Origin: Pseudomonadales bacterium
GTDB taxonomy: Bacteria; Pseudomonadota; Gammaproteobacteria; Pseudomonadales; Azotimanducaceae
DNA length: 64,000 nt
NCBI GenBank assembly: GCA_028285415.1
Contig: JANQPF010000033.1
Coordinates: 62,001-126,000 of the forward strand
Reading direction: 5' to 3'
Under the pieces are notes generated by a model. The model saw nothing but the letters and a program-made list of their open reading frames with translations. It did no database searches and had not been told where the DNA came from. Below are positions 17,356 through 27,295 of the stretch, piece by piece; position 1 is the first letter of the stretch; each line of letters begins with the position of its first letter. The position numbers and the translations under genes are program-made.

Positions 17356-18708
17356 TTAGTTGGCGGCTTGAAAGTCATCCGTCAGTGTTATGTCGATTGG
17401 CGTCCCTCCACCGGGAGCGTCTGTTAGATACACCCCGTAGATGCCCCCAGGGCTCACGCTGATCCGTTCAGGTCCAAAGAGGATTGTTTCCTCACCCTCG
17501 CGAGTGAAAACAACATCGTAGTCGCCTCCATCCAGTGCAACAACGCCGTTAGCCAACAACACAAAATTTGAGAATACTGAAACCGAGTCGTCCACCTGCT
17601 CGCCAGGTACAAGAAAGTACACATCGACGGATTCCGCGCTAGGTGCAGCATGGACCACTCGTACCTGCGCGCTGATCCCGACGCGGCGGTTATCGTCTCG
17701 AACAAATCTTGCGCGCAAGCTAGCATCGCCAACTTGCCCACTTAACACCATGGTTCGGGATTCTCCTGGTACCAAAGTCACGTCGTCTGAGAAAACGACA
17801 GTGGCGGGGTCACCGGGAAAGGTAACAATGAACTCATAGGTATCCGGCAATAGTTCCGAATATCCACTAAGCCTCGCAAATGAGACGTTTGAGCTAATTG
17901 GTGCTGTCAAGGTGTCGTTAACATAAACATCCAAGTCAGCTAGGTCGGGCGCCATATTGGCAATTCTGAACTCACTTGGCAGTGCTTCGTTACTGAGCGT
18001 CGATGCTGAATTGGTATCCACCTGCACGACACGCATAACACCACCTCCAGGGCCAAAATAGTCTATGGCGACAAATAACCTGCGGGTTAGCGCCTGTAGA
18101 CGTGTTGGACCCGCCTGGTAGATCACACTACCGCTATCACCGTCTGTTGCCACAACGAAATAGTCATCGCCGGCATCAAGGTTGACGATATCCGAAGTTT
18201 CATTGGGTGCGAGTGCCGCTAGAGGAGATTGACCGTTTAGGTTAGCCGAACCACGCACCAAGTAGATTTCTACGGCTTCAACTGCAGTGGCATTGACGAA
18301 TTGAACCTCAACGCCAGACTCTACGTCGGCTTCTGAGTTTTCTAGTTCGATCAACTGAGTTGACTCAAGGGGGCCGGTAAGTACCAGGCTCACCTCACTT
18401 TCGCGCGCGTAGCTTATCGTTTCGTCTTCGATCAGATCTATCTCATCACCGTCTGGCTCGAAGTAGCTGACGTCTAACTCGTCGTTGCCGTTAGAAATGC
18501 GAAAGAGATTAGAAGCTTGCCCGAAGGAAACCGTCGCAGTCGGTCCTTCCTGCAGTCTGAAAAGAATTGGTGGACTATCGGGCACAGCGTTGATGAAGCG
18601 AGTGTCCGCCTCGGGATCTAGACCACTGCTGCTGCCCCCGCTGTCGCATGCGGAAATACCCGATGCCAGCAGAAGCACCGTGAGCACGAAATGGAATCTC
18701 TTCACCAT
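17356..18708 (-). CDS. DUF4397-repeat lipoprotein (paralogue 3)
   Basis: A 450-residue lipoprotein: signal MVKRFHFVLTVLLLASGISAC, Gly/Ser tether, then three DUF4397-type beta units (TRFINAVPDSPPI, FRIANMAPDLADLDVYVND, VRVVHAAPSAESVDVYFL). Domain plan, length and C-terminal ending (GGIYGVYLTDAPGGG) closely parallel the two paralogues on the far side of the two-component genes. ATG 18708 follows aggaagaatgg on the minus strand. It lies between the regulator operon and the BamA-like gene, so it may belong to the same envelope-response group. Confidence 0.78.
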   Translation of the reverse strand: MVKRFHFVLTVLLLASGISACDSGGSSSGLDPEADTRFINAVPDSPPILFRLQEGPTATVSFGQASNLFRISNGNDELDVSYFEPDGDEIDLIEDETISYARESEVSLVLTGPLESTQLIELENSEADVESGVEVQFVNATAVEAVEIYLVRGSANLNGQSPLAALAPNETSDIVNLDAGDDYFVVATDGDSGSVIYQAGPTRLQALTRRLFVAIDYFGPGGGVMRVVQVDTNSASTLSNEALPSEFRIANMAPDLADLDVYVNDTLTAPISSNVSFARLSGYSELLPDTYEFIVTFPGDPATVVFSDDVTLVPGESRTMVLSGQVGDASLRARFVRDDNRRVGISAQVRVVHAAPSAESVDVYFLVPGEQVDDSVSVFSNFVLLANGVVALDGGDYDVVFTREGEETILFGPERISVSPGGIYGVYLTDAPGGGTPIDITLTDDFQAAN

Positions 18709-18789
18709 TCTTCCTCTGGAAAACGCCCAAAATGTTGACTGGCAACACGCGCAAGACCAACCAAAAAAGTCTTAATTTTTGTGAAGGGG

Positions 18790-21111
18790 CTAAAACGTCC
18801 TTCCCAGCTCGAATTGGAAGTGCTCTCTCTCGTCGCGAGCGTTCGTGTTGAACGGCTTGGCAAACGAAAAGGTCATTGGTCCCAAGCCGGTGAGCCAGGT
18901 CGCAGACAGACCGACCGACCAGCGCATTTGGTTTAGATCCACATCGAGACACTGGTTAGACTGTGCTGAACAGTCACTGCTAAACACATTCCCGGCGTCT
19001 AGGAAAAAGGTGGTTCGGAACTGGCGTGGATCGTTGACAAACGGCATCGGAAACACAACTTCCGCGCCGCCAAGTACAAGGACGTTACCCCCAAACGGAT
19101 CACCTTCCCGCGTGAAGGGATCAGTGGGGGATATCGTCGAGCGAGGGCCTAGAGTATTGGTACGAAACCCTCTAACGGATCCGAAACCACCGGCGAAGAA
19201 GTTTTCGTAGAAAGGCAGCGATTCCGTTCCACCGTATCCATCTCCATAACCAACTTCCGTATGAACTCTGAGTGTTAGCGGTCCCACTAGTGGGAAGTAG
19301 CGTTCACCTTCGTAAGCAACCTTGAAGTATTGCAAGTCACTCCCTGGCACACTGGCTTCCAGACTTACGCGCTGCGAATGACCTCGGTCTGGAAACAGTC
19401 CTCGGTTCAAAGCGATCTTCTGCCAGCCGAGTTGAAGTAGTAAATCGGTAGATCGCTCGTCGTTTGCATCGAGAAATTCCTCGATCTCCAGAGCAGGGAA
19501 ACTACCCGCGGTAATGTCGTTGGTGATGATCCGCGCACCAAAGTTTATCCGCTCCACTTCAGATATCGGAAAACCGAAGTTGACCCCACCACCGAACGAA
19601 TCTGTCGTGAACCGAGCGATGTTGTTTTCTTCGAAATCGGTACGTCGCAAAAAGATGTTGTAGCCACGAGAGATGCCATCTAGCGTGAAGTAGGGATCAA
19701 AGTAGTTCACACTGAGCGCTGATATGAAACGACTAAAGCTTGCGCTGATGCCGAAAGAGTTTCCGGTACCCAGAACGTTGTTGTTTTGCAGACTTGTTCC
19801 GAATATGACACCGCTGCCCTGAGAGTACCCAACTGTTGCACTGATACTCCCGCTTGGTTGTTCTTCTACTTCGAATGCAACATCAATCTGAGTCTCTGTA
19901 CCGGGGACCTGAGGCGTTTCTACAGAGACATCTCGAAAGTATCCGAGACGCTCCAATCTAACCTTCGATAGATCAATAAGCCGGGTGGATGCAACCGCTC
20001 CTTCAAACTGACGAACTTCACGACGTAGCACCTCGTCGTTTGTTATGGTGTTTCCGCTGAACTCTATTCGCCGCACGGTCGCTCGGCGACCGGCATCGAC
20101 GAAAAACTCAACGTCGACTAAACCATCCTCTCGAACCAACGGTACCCCAGAAGCTGTTGCGAACGAAAAGCCCGCATCCGTGAGCACTCGTGTAAGTCTG
20201 CTCTCGCTTGCCACGATAGCCTGTTGTGAGAAGATCTCGCCTTTTGTAGTAACTGGTAGTTTTTGCAGATCTTCTATTCGCAGATCGCCGATGTCGCCAA
20301 GTACTGAAACCTCACCAATTCGGTGAACTTCACCCTCCTCAACGGCCAGTGTGAGGTACACATCCTTTGTAGTGGGAGACAACGACAACTGCGTCGAGCG
20401 AAGCCGATAGTTAACGTATCCTCGATTCTTGAAGTGTGCTTCGAGCTTTTCGATGTCACCAGCGAACTTTTGTCGTGAGTACTTGTGATCGTTTCTTATG
20501 AATGAGAACAAACTGGGATGCTTTATTTCGAAAAGATCTAGCAGCTCCTCTTCTGGGTACGCGGTTACGCCTACCAGGTTAATCTGCCTCACACTAGATG
20601 GTTTGCCTTCTCGAATCTGGATTTTGATGGCAACCCGGTTACGCGGTAGCTGATCAATGGTCGCTTCAACTTCCGCATCGTATCGTCCTTCACCTACATA
20701 TTGTTGTTCGATCGCTTGAGTTACGCGATCGAGCGCTGCGCGCCTCAACAGCTCACCCTGAGCCAATCCTTGATCTTTCAGACTGTCGATCAAATTGTCA
20801 GTTGGGATGGCTTTGTTCCCGTCAACCTCAATCGACTCAACCTGGGGATGTTCTTCGAGAGAAATCACCAGGACATTGCCGTCCCTCCCAATTCGAACGT
20901 CGTTGAAGTATCCGGAAGCGAAAAGGCTTCTAACGATCTCCCGCACTTCGAAACTGCCTATTTCGTCGCCCAAGTCATAAGGAATCAAGCTGTAAGCACT
21001 CCCCGCAGATACTCGGGCGAGGCCTTGAAGGCGTATATCCTCAACTGAAAACGCTAGACTTTCTGTCCACACGCCGACGAGGAACAACGTCAAAACAAGC
21101 GAGCGAAACAT
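18790..21111 (-). CDS. BamA/Omp85-family outer-membrane assembly protein
   Basis: A 773-residue Omp85 protein with a signal peptide (MFRSLVLTLFLVGVWTESLAF) and POTRA domains over residues ~22-400 (FSVEDIRLQGLARVSAGS, VESIEVDGNKAIPTDNL, RIEFSGNTITNDEVL). The 16-stranded barrel carries the loop-6 motif VRGFRTNTLGPR and a C-terminal Phe (ELGRTF), the beta-signal. BamA inserts beta-barrel proteins into the outer membrane. The usual neighbours of bamA (rseP, skp, lpxD) are absent; instead it sits between a DUF4397 lipoprotein and a TonB receptor. It may therefore be a second, specialised copy, or the region may have been rearranged. Confidence 0.85.
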   Translation of the reverse strand: MFRSLVLTLFLVGVWTESLAFSVEDIRLQGLARVSAGSAYSLIPYDLGDEIGSFEVREIVRSLFASGYFNDVRIGRDGNVLVISLEEHPQVESIEVDGNKAIPTDNLIDSLKDQGLAQGELLRRAALDRVTQAIEQQYVGEGRYDAEVEATIDQLPRNRVAIKIQIREGKPSSVRQINLVGVTAYPEEELLDLFEIKHPSLFSFIRNDHKYSRQKFAGDIEKLEAHFKNRGYVNYRLRSTQLSLSPTTKDVYLTLAVEEGEVHRIGEVSVLGDIGDLRIEDLQKLPVTTKGEIFSQQAIVASESRLTRVLTDAGFSFATASGVPLVREDGLVDVEFFVDAGRRATVRRIEFSGNTITNDEVLRREVRQFEGAVASTRLIDLSKVRLERLGYFRDVSVETPQVPGTETQIDVAFEVEEQPSGSISATVGYSQGSGVIFGTSLQNNNVLGTGNSFGISASFSRFISALSVNYFDPYFTLDGISRGYNIFLRRTDFEENNIARFTTDSFGGGVNFGFPISEVERINFGARIITNDITAGSFPALEIEEFLDANDERSTDLLLQLGWQKIALNRGLFPDRGHSQRVSLEASVPGSDLQYFKVAYEGERYFPLVGPLTLRVHTEVGYGDGYGGTESLPFYENFFAGGFGSVRGFRTNTLGPRSTISPTDPFTREGDPFGGNVLVLGGAEVVFPMPFVNDPRQFRTTFFLDAGNVFSSDCSAQSNQCLDVDLNQMRWSVGLSATWLTGLGPMTFSFAKPFNTNARDEREHFQFELGRTF

Positions 21112-21255
21112 ACTTCAACTATTCATTGGCAGCCAATCTGGACTCGGAGGATAGGGACTGTAAGCAAGTGATACATCCGACATTGAGAATTCTTCAGAAT
21201 TCTTGACGCGCCAAATGATTCGTTTCGCCACGTCATGTGTGGAGAGAGAGAAGTG

Positions 21256-21285
21256 GCGTACGGACGGAACCTCCCGTCCGTACGC
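21256..21285 (-). terminator. 12-bp hairpin after the TonB receptor gene
   Basis: GCGTACGGACGG (21256-21267) pairs perfectly with CCGTCCGTACGC (21274-21285) around a six-base loop, starting eight bases after the receptor stop on the minus strand. The following sequence is pyrimidine-rich (CACTTCTCTCTC) rather than a pure T-run. It probably ends transcription of the receptor gene or stabilises its 3' end. Confidence 0.6.
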
Positions 21286-21292
21286 TTGCTAG

Positions 21293-24076
21293 TTACAGAT
21301 TCGCCGAGAGTCGGGCAAAGAAGTAGCGACCTATGGCATCGTAGAGGAAAAGGTCGGTATTGTTGCCGCTGGAAAAGACATAGGGCGGGTCTCGGTCAAA
21401 CAAGTCGTTAACACCAAAGACGATGGTGTATTGGTCTAGGTTGTATCGAACCCGCACATCGTGTTCAGTGTGTGATGGCACATCTTCGTATCCAAACACG
21501 TTGTTCCCATCGAAATCAGGATCGCTCATTCCGTGGATATAGCGCGTTCGCCATTGGAAGTCGAAGTTCCGCCACGCCACGTCTATGCTAGCGTTAGCTT
21601 TGATCCGTGGAATCGAACCTCGATCGTCTGCTCCCCCTGCTCCAGGGTAAAAGGTGTTTTCGCGCACGTATGTACCTTGAAGGTTTACGCGCCACAGTGT
21701 GTCCCGGAGGCCTTCAAATTCATACAAAGCGCCTAGATCGAAACCATCAGTGGACACTTTGTCGAGGTTTGCCAGCCCATTTGTCATGTTTCTCACAGAC
21801 AGCCCGGCGGCGTTCACAACCGTTTCGAATTGATCACACTCTGGTGCGGTCAAGCCTACTGGGCCACGATAGCAGTCTTTCACAATTGAGTCTGACGTCG
21901 GTCGGCTAATCAAGTCTGAAACTTCAATATCCCAGTAGTCGACCGACAGCGAAAATCCTTCCAGAAACTGCGGCGTGAAAATGAGCCCAATTGTGGATGT
22001 ATCTGCTGTTTCAGGCTCTAGGTTTTCGTTGCCCCCTGAAAGGACGGCAAACTGGGCTGATACCTGTGGCGTCGCTGTGACGACGCCATCGAGGACGCAA
22101 TTCTGTTCCACGTTTGGGTCGTTTGCGCGTTCAGATGCGTCTGCGCAAGGATGATCGAAGAAATCGAAACTCACCACACCACCACCAAACAGATCCGTAA
22201 CTTGAGGTGCTCTATAGGCTGTGCTCAGCGTAGACCTGACACGAATATTCTCGTTGATCTGCCAGTTCAGACCGGCACGTTGAACCGCTTCGGATCCAAA
22301 ATTGGAGTAATCGGACAAACGATATTGGAAGTTGATGTCCAAGCGTTCGAACGCCGGTAGATCGGCCAACAAAGGCACATCAATTTCTGCGAACCACTCA
22401 TCGACGCTGAATGAACCCTGCGTTGTAAACACCTGATTGGCAACTGACTCACCTGCTTCGGTAACTGAGTCGGGCTTTGAAAGTCCCTCATCCGTGCGCG
22501 TTTCAAAGCCCAACGCCATTTGAACTTCGCCATAAGGCATGTCGAACAATGGCCCGCTTACCAACCCAAACCAACCGGTTGTCTCGAACTTTGATAGTGC
22601 CGTGGACACCTGTGTCATGTAGTCGATCTCACTCTGTGTCCAGTTACCGGGCCGTATCGCGTCCAGTGCACCGGATGGGTTCACCACCTGTGAACAGAGA
22701 GAGTCAAGCGCACATTGATCCGGGTCCGAAATCCGGACGAACCTTGCCAAGTTCCAAACCGCATCCGTCACCAAGTCTGCATTAACTCTGGTGTATAGAT
22801 AGGATGCCTCCCAGCGCCAACGGTCGAATACAGAGTCATCATTCAAGATCTCACCTCGAACCCCAGCAACCAGACGTGTGGTGTCAACTTCAAAGTCAGA
22901 CTGACGATTTCCGATCGTGCTGGTCGGCCGGAAGTAGAAGAATCCTCCTTCGCCCGCAACGGGAACGTTCGGGTTGGTGCCAGGCACATAAGAACCGTCT
23001 GGGTAAGCGGGGGTGCCGAAAGAGCCGGGGTTACCATCCAGATTACTTTGTCCGGTTCGTTTTGAGTATTGCATTTCAACGAACCCCTCCACACCGTCGA
23101 ACAATTCGTAGATTCCGTAGCCGGAAAGTGAATAGACCTCCGATTCGTTGTACAAATCCTGCTCGAGGCCGTAGTCGTAGCGCAGCAACTGCACCTGATC
23201 GGGACTTGTGGGAGACTGCGTCTGGAATGATGGGCAGTTCACCAGATCGTTGGTGACCTCGTCGCCTCCAAACGCCTTAGGTATCGTGCAAAAGAGGGTC
23301 CCATTGTCGCCAAAGAACACACCACCCGGCGAAAAGAAACTCCCTTGCGAGATACTGGTCTCGTCAAGAGACGAGACTGTTGGAAACGCCCAGCTTCTAT
23401 CGCGTTGGTTAATGTTGTTCTGATAGCGATATTCCGCACCCACAATAACAGAACCACGATCACTAGCAGTACCCATGGAGAAGTCGACGACGTACTGTTC
23501 GCCGTCACCCTCGCTGGAAACGCCAGTCGTCGTTCCCGCCTGGACACCCTCAAAACGTTCCTTGAGAATAACGTTTACAACCCCCGAAATTGCGTCGGAG
23601 CCATATATGGCGGACGCACCGTCTCTCAGTATGTCCACCCGATCAATCATGGCCTGGGGTACGAAGGTCAAATCAACTGCTTCGTTGGCCAGCGCATCTG
23701 CAAAGTTGGCCACCCGTCGGCCATTTATCAACACTAGTACCCGGCTTTGCCCCAAATTTCTAAGGTCAATCGAAGTCGCGCCGCCCCCGGACAGCACACT
23801 CGACTGATTGAAACCAGCCGTTCCCGCGACAGCCTGAGAACGTAACACCTCGCCAAGATTCGAAAACCCGCTTTCTAGGATCGACTCGCCAGTTATCACC
23901 GTGATGGGGCTCGCGCTGGTGAAGTCAGATCGCTTTATACGAGACCCCGTCACCACTATCTCTTCGAGCGTTTCGTCCGCGGCCACATCCTGCTCGACGT
24001 TTTCCGCGAATACGCCAGGTGCGATCGAGTACGCGAGCAATGCTACAAACCACAGTCTGCATCTTACGCTGATCAT
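21293..24076 (-). CDS. TonB-dependent outer-membrane receptor
   Basis: A 927-residue receptor. A signal peptide (to about residue 24, VFA) and a TonB-box region (EEIVVTGSRIKRSDF, near residue 35) are followed by a plug domain (PITVITGESI...GATSIDLRNLGQSRVLVLINGRR...IDRVDILRDGASAIYGSDAISGVVNVILK) and a beta-barrel ending in FFARLSANL. The GSRIKR plug signature is common in receptors of gammaproteobacteria that take up carbohydrates, peptides or unknown ligands. No periplasmic partner or hydrolase lies next to it, so the substrate cannot be inferred. It is followed by a strong hairpin. Confidence 0.92.
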   Translation of the reverse strand: MISVRCRLWFVALLAYSIAPGVFAENVEQDVAADETLEEIVVTGSRIKRSDFTSASPITVITGESILESGFSNLGEVLRSQAVAGTAGFNQSSVLSGGGATSIDLRNLGQSRVLVLINGRRVANFADALANEAVDLTFVPQAMIDRVDILRDGASAIYGSDAISGVVNVILKERFEGVQAGTTTGVSSEGDGEQYVVDFSMGTASDRGSVIVGAEYRYQNNINQRDRSWAFPTVSSLDETSISQGSFFSPGGVFFGDNGTLFCTIPKAFGGDEVTNDLVNCPSFQTQSPTSPDQVQLLRYDYGLEQDLYNESEVYSLSGYGIYELFDGVEGFVEMQYSKRTGQSNLDGNPGSFGTPAYPDGSYVPGTNPNVPVAGEGGFFYFRPTSTIGNRQSDFEVDTTRLVAGVRGEILNDDSVFDRWRWEASYLYTRVNADLVTDAVWNLARFVRISDPDQCALDSLCSQVVNPSGALDAIRPGNWTQSEIDYMTQVSTALSKFETTGWFGLVSGPLFDMPYGEVQMALGFETRTDEGLSKPDSVTEAGESVANQVFTTQGSFSVDEWFAEIDVPLLADLPAFERLDINFQYRLSDYSNFGSEAVQRAGLNWQINENIRVRSTLSTAYRAPQVTDLFGGGVVSFDFFDHPCADASERANDPNVEQNCVLDGVVTATPQVSAQFAVLSGGNENLEPETADTSTIGLIFTPQFLEGFSLSVDYWDIEVSDLISRPTSDSIVKDCYRGPVGLTAPECDQFETVVNAAGLSVRNMTNGLANLDKVSTDGFDLGALYEFEGLRDTLWRVNLQGTYVRENTFYPGAGGADDRGSIPRIKANASIDVAWRNFDFQWRTRYIHGMSDPDFDGNNVFGYEDVPSHTEHDVRVRYNLDQYTIVFGVNDLFDRDPPYVFSSGNNTDLFLYDAIGRYFFARLSANL

Positions 24077-24741
24077 TTCTTATCCCCTTAATCAGTTCGT
24101 TCTTGCCCGCGAAAGCAGCGAGCGATAACCAATTAAACGAACAAGTCAGCGCAACCAACATGCGAGTTGAGTTTTCTTAAGAAAAAACCAGACAAATCGA
24201 CAATTCGAAGCTGTGATCAGTTAACTCTTCTTGACAAAAGATAGAGGCTTCTCACGGGACAGTGAGCTCGCTGTTCTAGTTTAATGAGCACAGCCAGCAT
24301 TCAATGGTGGTTCACAACAACGAACGGCGTGGGTCAAACGGTCCCACAGCGCTGTCTGCCGCAACATTGTGATAGAACAGCTTTATATAGGGGGCGGCGG
24401 CTTCTCCACCCACGCCCCCGTATTTATTGGTAGTTGGTCAATGAAAGCAATTCCGCGTTTGTTGCCAGTTTAGTTTTCCCGGATCACAGGTAGCCTCCTA
24501 TCCGAGGTAGCTCACATGGTGTTTCACGCAAATCTCTTCTTTTGACCGACACAAAGTAACCAGTGCACATGTGCGCTTGAAAACTCATCTTTAGCGGGAT
24601 CGGTGTCTGATGTGATTGCGATCGAAACGCGGAAAGCTGGTTAAGAAGAGCTGTAGTTCAAGTTGGCGCCGACTCTTGCGGCAAAGTCCTTTGGACATAG
24701 CGATGGTGTTAATCGGAAGCGGTTATCGGGGTCGAATCGAT
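24077..24741. other. Long 5' region of the TonB receptor gene and spacer
   Basis: About 660 bases without a supported gene, between the receptor and a small-protein operon transcribed in the same direction. It contains ttgaca at 24230-24235 and AT-rich stretches that could be promoter elements. I saw no clear conserved RNA element, and forward frames near 24616-24959 are antisense shadows. Confidence 0.3.
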
Positions 24742-24972
24742 TCAAGGTGGTGGTTGGCTCTCGCCCTCGTCCGTATGTGCATCCACAATCGATGCAAGCG
24801 CTTGACGTCTTGCTTCCGCCAATTTCCGCAGGAGCTCCGGATCAGAGTCGACGGAGGCTAGTATTTGTTGATAGCGCCTTTGTACGAAGTAATTCGCAAT
24901 TCGATCGCGTTCAGCTAACGCACTCAACCAAATCGATCTCCGTCGGGCGCATCGGATAACCTGTTCCAACAC
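24742..24972 (-). CDS. Small basic-acidic hypothetical protein
   Basis: A 76-residue protein with a helical, charge-rich composition (RDRIANYFVQRRYQQILASV...LLRKLAEARRQALASIV) and no signal peptide. A GTG start at 24972 lies about ten bases after ggag, and the frame begins three bases after the stop of the preceding secreted-protein gene, so the two are likely coupled. No family recognised. Confidence 0.45.
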   Translation of the reverse strand: MLEQVIRCARRRSIWLSALAERDRIANYFVQRRYQQILASVDSDPELLRKLAEARRQALASIVDAHTDEGESQPPP

Positions 24973-24975
24973 GGC

Positions 24976-25227
24976 TTAGTTCTCCGGCTTAGACATCACG
25001 ATACGCTGCAGTGCGAGCCATTGCTCTTCAGTAAGAAGGGCTTTCAGGTGTGTGTAGCAATCACCATCAATGCAGGTGCTCTTTAGTCTTACCCACTGCC
25101 TCCATTGGCTATCGGAAAGCGCAACGGATTTCAAAGCTTTCTCAAGTTCAGCGATGTTCACCGCAATGGGTGGCGATGCCCAAGTGATCGCTGACAGGAA
25201 GATTAGGAAAAAAAGAGCAGCCTTCAT
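24976..25227 (-). CDS. Small secreted protein with a Cys pair
   Basis: From ATG 25227 the product has a signal peptide (MKAALFFLIFLSAITWASP) and a mature part with two Cys (STCIDGDCYTHL), followed by LLTEEQWLALQRI. Two ATGs and an upstream in-frame codon precede it; 25227 has ggag at a six-base spacing. The LTEEQ-type ending resembles small periplasmic metal- or stress-linked proteins, but I cannot assign a family. It is the first gene of a two-gene unit. Confidence 0.55.
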   Translation of the reverse strand: MKAALFFLIFLSAITWASPPIAVNIAELEKALKSVALSDSQWRQWVRLKSTCIDGDCYTHLKALLTEEQWLALQRIVMSKPEN

Positions 25228-25320
25228 CATGAGCTCCAAGTGATAGGTAACTTGAAGAAAATCTGCGAAACAACCAGCTGACGATCAGAAAATTGTTTTT
25301 GCGTTCAGATTGGTTAACTG

Positions 25321-25557
25321 TCACGGCGAGGATCCGTCAGATTGACGATAGTTGCAGGCTGATTCATCTCCAGATTCGTCTTCACGATCACAGCCTTCTT
25401 CGGTTTCCTCTTTGGTTTGCTTCTCGCTGGTATTCACTTTCTTAGTGACGCCTACATTGACAATGCCACCAATTGGGATGTGAGCACCCACAGTGGTGCC
25501 TTCCAACGATGTACATGCGGTTAAGATTGGAAACAAGGTGAATACCAGTTTTCTCAC
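25321..25557 (-). CDS. Small lipoprotein
   Basis: A 78-residue protein with a short lipoprotein signal (MRKLVFTLFPILTAC, Cys at residue 15). A Gly/Val-rich segment (VGAHIPIGGIVNVGVTKK) precedes a highly acidic tail containing two further Cys. It lies between two other small exported proteins on the same strand. Function unknown. Confidence 0.55.
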   Translation of the reverse strand: MRKLVFTLFPILTACTSLEGTTVGAHIPIGGIVNVGVTKKVNTSEKQTKEETEEGCDREDESGDESACNYRQSDGSSP

Positions 25558-25600
25558 GATTTCAGCTCGATGTAATTGGCCAGTGCTGGAGCTTCATATG

Positions 25601-25993
25601 TCATAGATCCAGCGTTGTTCCGGCACATAGTTGCGTGCCACTTTCGAAGTTCATATTTTCGCTGTCAATGTTGAGCGCAGAACCTTGACCCGAACGCAAT
25701 CGTTGTTCGGCTCGCATCAGCTCATAGGTAAACAGGAGCGCGTTTCTTTCCCTTGCCAGGTACTCCACGGTTGCGAGATAGCCAGCCATGTTTGGATCCG
25801 CGAGGTCCAACTGATCTTCGATGTCCAAAATTTCAGCATGCAAATGTTCCATGAGTTCCGCGAACTCACTCGATTCGTTTCGGCTGATTGTCGTTTCAGT
25901 GCACCAGAGATCGAACATGGATACATCTGTTTTAGCTTCTGCCCCCGACAAGCTTGCAAACCCTAAAGCGACTCCGACACACAACCTGATCAT
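25601..25993 (-). CDS. Secreted helical hypothetical protein
   Basis: The ATG at 25993 gives a normal signal peptide (MIRLCVGVALGFASLSGAEA) and 130 residues; a longer frame from 26119 would add 42 residues with no signal peptide at the front. A ggaag lies just upstream of 25993. The mature part has a single early Cys (DLWCTET), a central acidic coiled-coil-like helix (EFAELMEHLHAEILDIEDQLDL) and a C-terminal Cys (TQLCAG). No family recognised. Confidence 0.55.
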   Translation of the reverse strand: MIRLCVGVALGFASLSGAEAKTDVSMFDLWCTETTISRNESSEFAELMEHLHAEILDIEDQLDLADPNMAGYLATVEYLARERNALLFTYELMRAEQRLRSGQGSALNIDSENMNFESGTQLCAGTTLDL

Positions 25994-26293
25994 GTTGACT
26001 TCCAACGCCCAATCGACGCTATTTATAACTTGTTTAGTGCGCAACGTGTTTAAAGATAGTTGAAGAAGGGTGAACGAAAGTATTCTGGTGTTTTCCAGTA
26101 TCAATCTTGTTTCGACCATTTATGAAAGCGGCTGGGGTGCATGACTGGAGGACAGCCTTGAGCATGTTTGTCGAAACAGATGGTCGTGGGTCGGAATTTA
26201 GGAAACATGTAAGGTATTGCAAACTGATAAGAGCACACTTACGTTGAGATAGTATTTCTAATCACAGCCACTTTTCCGAAAAGGAGGAGGTTT

Positions 26294-27235
26294 GTGGACA
26301 AGTTCGCTGCACTTAGTGCATTTGTTGCTGTCGCTGAAGAGAGAGGATTTGCTCCAGCTGCTCGGCGAGCGGGCGTCGCGACTTCTTCAGTCACTAGACA
26401 AGTTGACAATCTCGAGGAATGTTTGGGCGTTCAACTACTTAATCGGTCAACACGTAAGGTGACACTTACGCCAGCTGGAGAAACATACTTTGAATACGCC
26501 ATCGATTTGCTACAAAAACTAGAAGAAGCGGATCGTGTTGTTTCGGAGGCTGAAGGGCCCATCAGAGGAACTTTGCGCCTAAGTCTACCCGTTGCCTTTT
26601 CGCGATTGCACGTAGCGCCGGCGATCCCTCAGTTTTTGTCCCTTTATCCAGAAGTTGATCTTGACCTGACAACAACTGACAACATTGTCAATCTGGTCGA
26701 CGACCGGATTGACATTGCGATTCGATTAGGCGTGCTGGAATCTTCCAGCCTCATTAGCAGAAAGCTTGCGCCACATAGGCGGGTCGTTTGTGCCAGCCCC
26801 GGGTACCTCGAATCATGCGGCACACCCAACTCTCCTGAAGACCTCGATGTGCACGAATGTTTGCTCTTCAACTACACGGATGGTGAGCAAACGTGGCTTT
26901 TTTCGAAAGGGAAGATGTCCAAATCTATCGAGCCGAAAGGGAGTCTAAGGGCCAATCACTCCGAGACGCTGCGAGAAGCGGCGGTTGGTGGCGCTGGAAT
27001 CATCATGATGCCAACATGGCTTGTCGGGCAAGATCTTTGTCGCGGTAACCTTGTGGAATTGCTGACTGACTGGACGGTGGATCATCGCCCTGGGGACTCC
27101 GGGATCTATGCGATCTACCTACCCAATCGTCGTGGCTCAAAAAAAGTTCGTGCATTCCTCGACTTCCTTAAACATCGATTTGGAGATCCTCCTTACTGGG
27201 ATTTGTCGGAAGACACACAGATTCTAACGAGCTGA
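26294..27235 (+). CDS. LysR-type transcriptional regulator
   Basis: A 313-residue LysR regulator: winged helix in residues 1-60 (FAALSAFVAVAEERGFAPAARRAGVATSSVTRQVDNLEE...LLNRSTRKVTLTPAG), a linker helix and a periplasmic-binding-protein-like effector domain. GTG 26294 is preceded by aaaggaggagg, an excellent ribosome-binding site. The downstream genes for a TauD-type dioxygenase and a peroxiredoxin-like protein follow on the same strand with short gaps, so it probably regulates or is co-expressed with them. Confidence 0.9.
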   Translation: MDKFAALSAFVAVAEERGFAPAARRAGVATSSVTRQVDNLEECLGVQLLNRSTRKVTLTPAGETYFEYAIDLLQKLEEADRVVSEAEGPIRGTLRLSLPVAFSRLHVAPAIPQFLSLYPEVDLDLTTTDNIVNLVDDRIDIAIRLGVLESSSLISRKLAPHRRVVCASPGYLESCGTPNSPEDLDVHECLLFNYTDGEQTWLFSKGKMSKSIEPKGSLRANHSETLREAAVGGAGIIMMPTWLVGQDLCRGNLVELLTDWTVDHRPGDSGIYAIYLPNRRGSKKVRAFLDFLKHRFGDPPYWDLSEDTQILTS

Positions 27236-27295
27236 TTGGTATTAACCCTAGACCAGGGGGAAAGGAGATGTGGAGCTTCAGATGAGGAGCAGAAT

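Noticed and set aside
22804-23256. 150-codon frame opposite the TonB receptor gene
   Set aside because: It is antisense to a clear receptor sequence and has an Arg/Pro-rich shadow composition.
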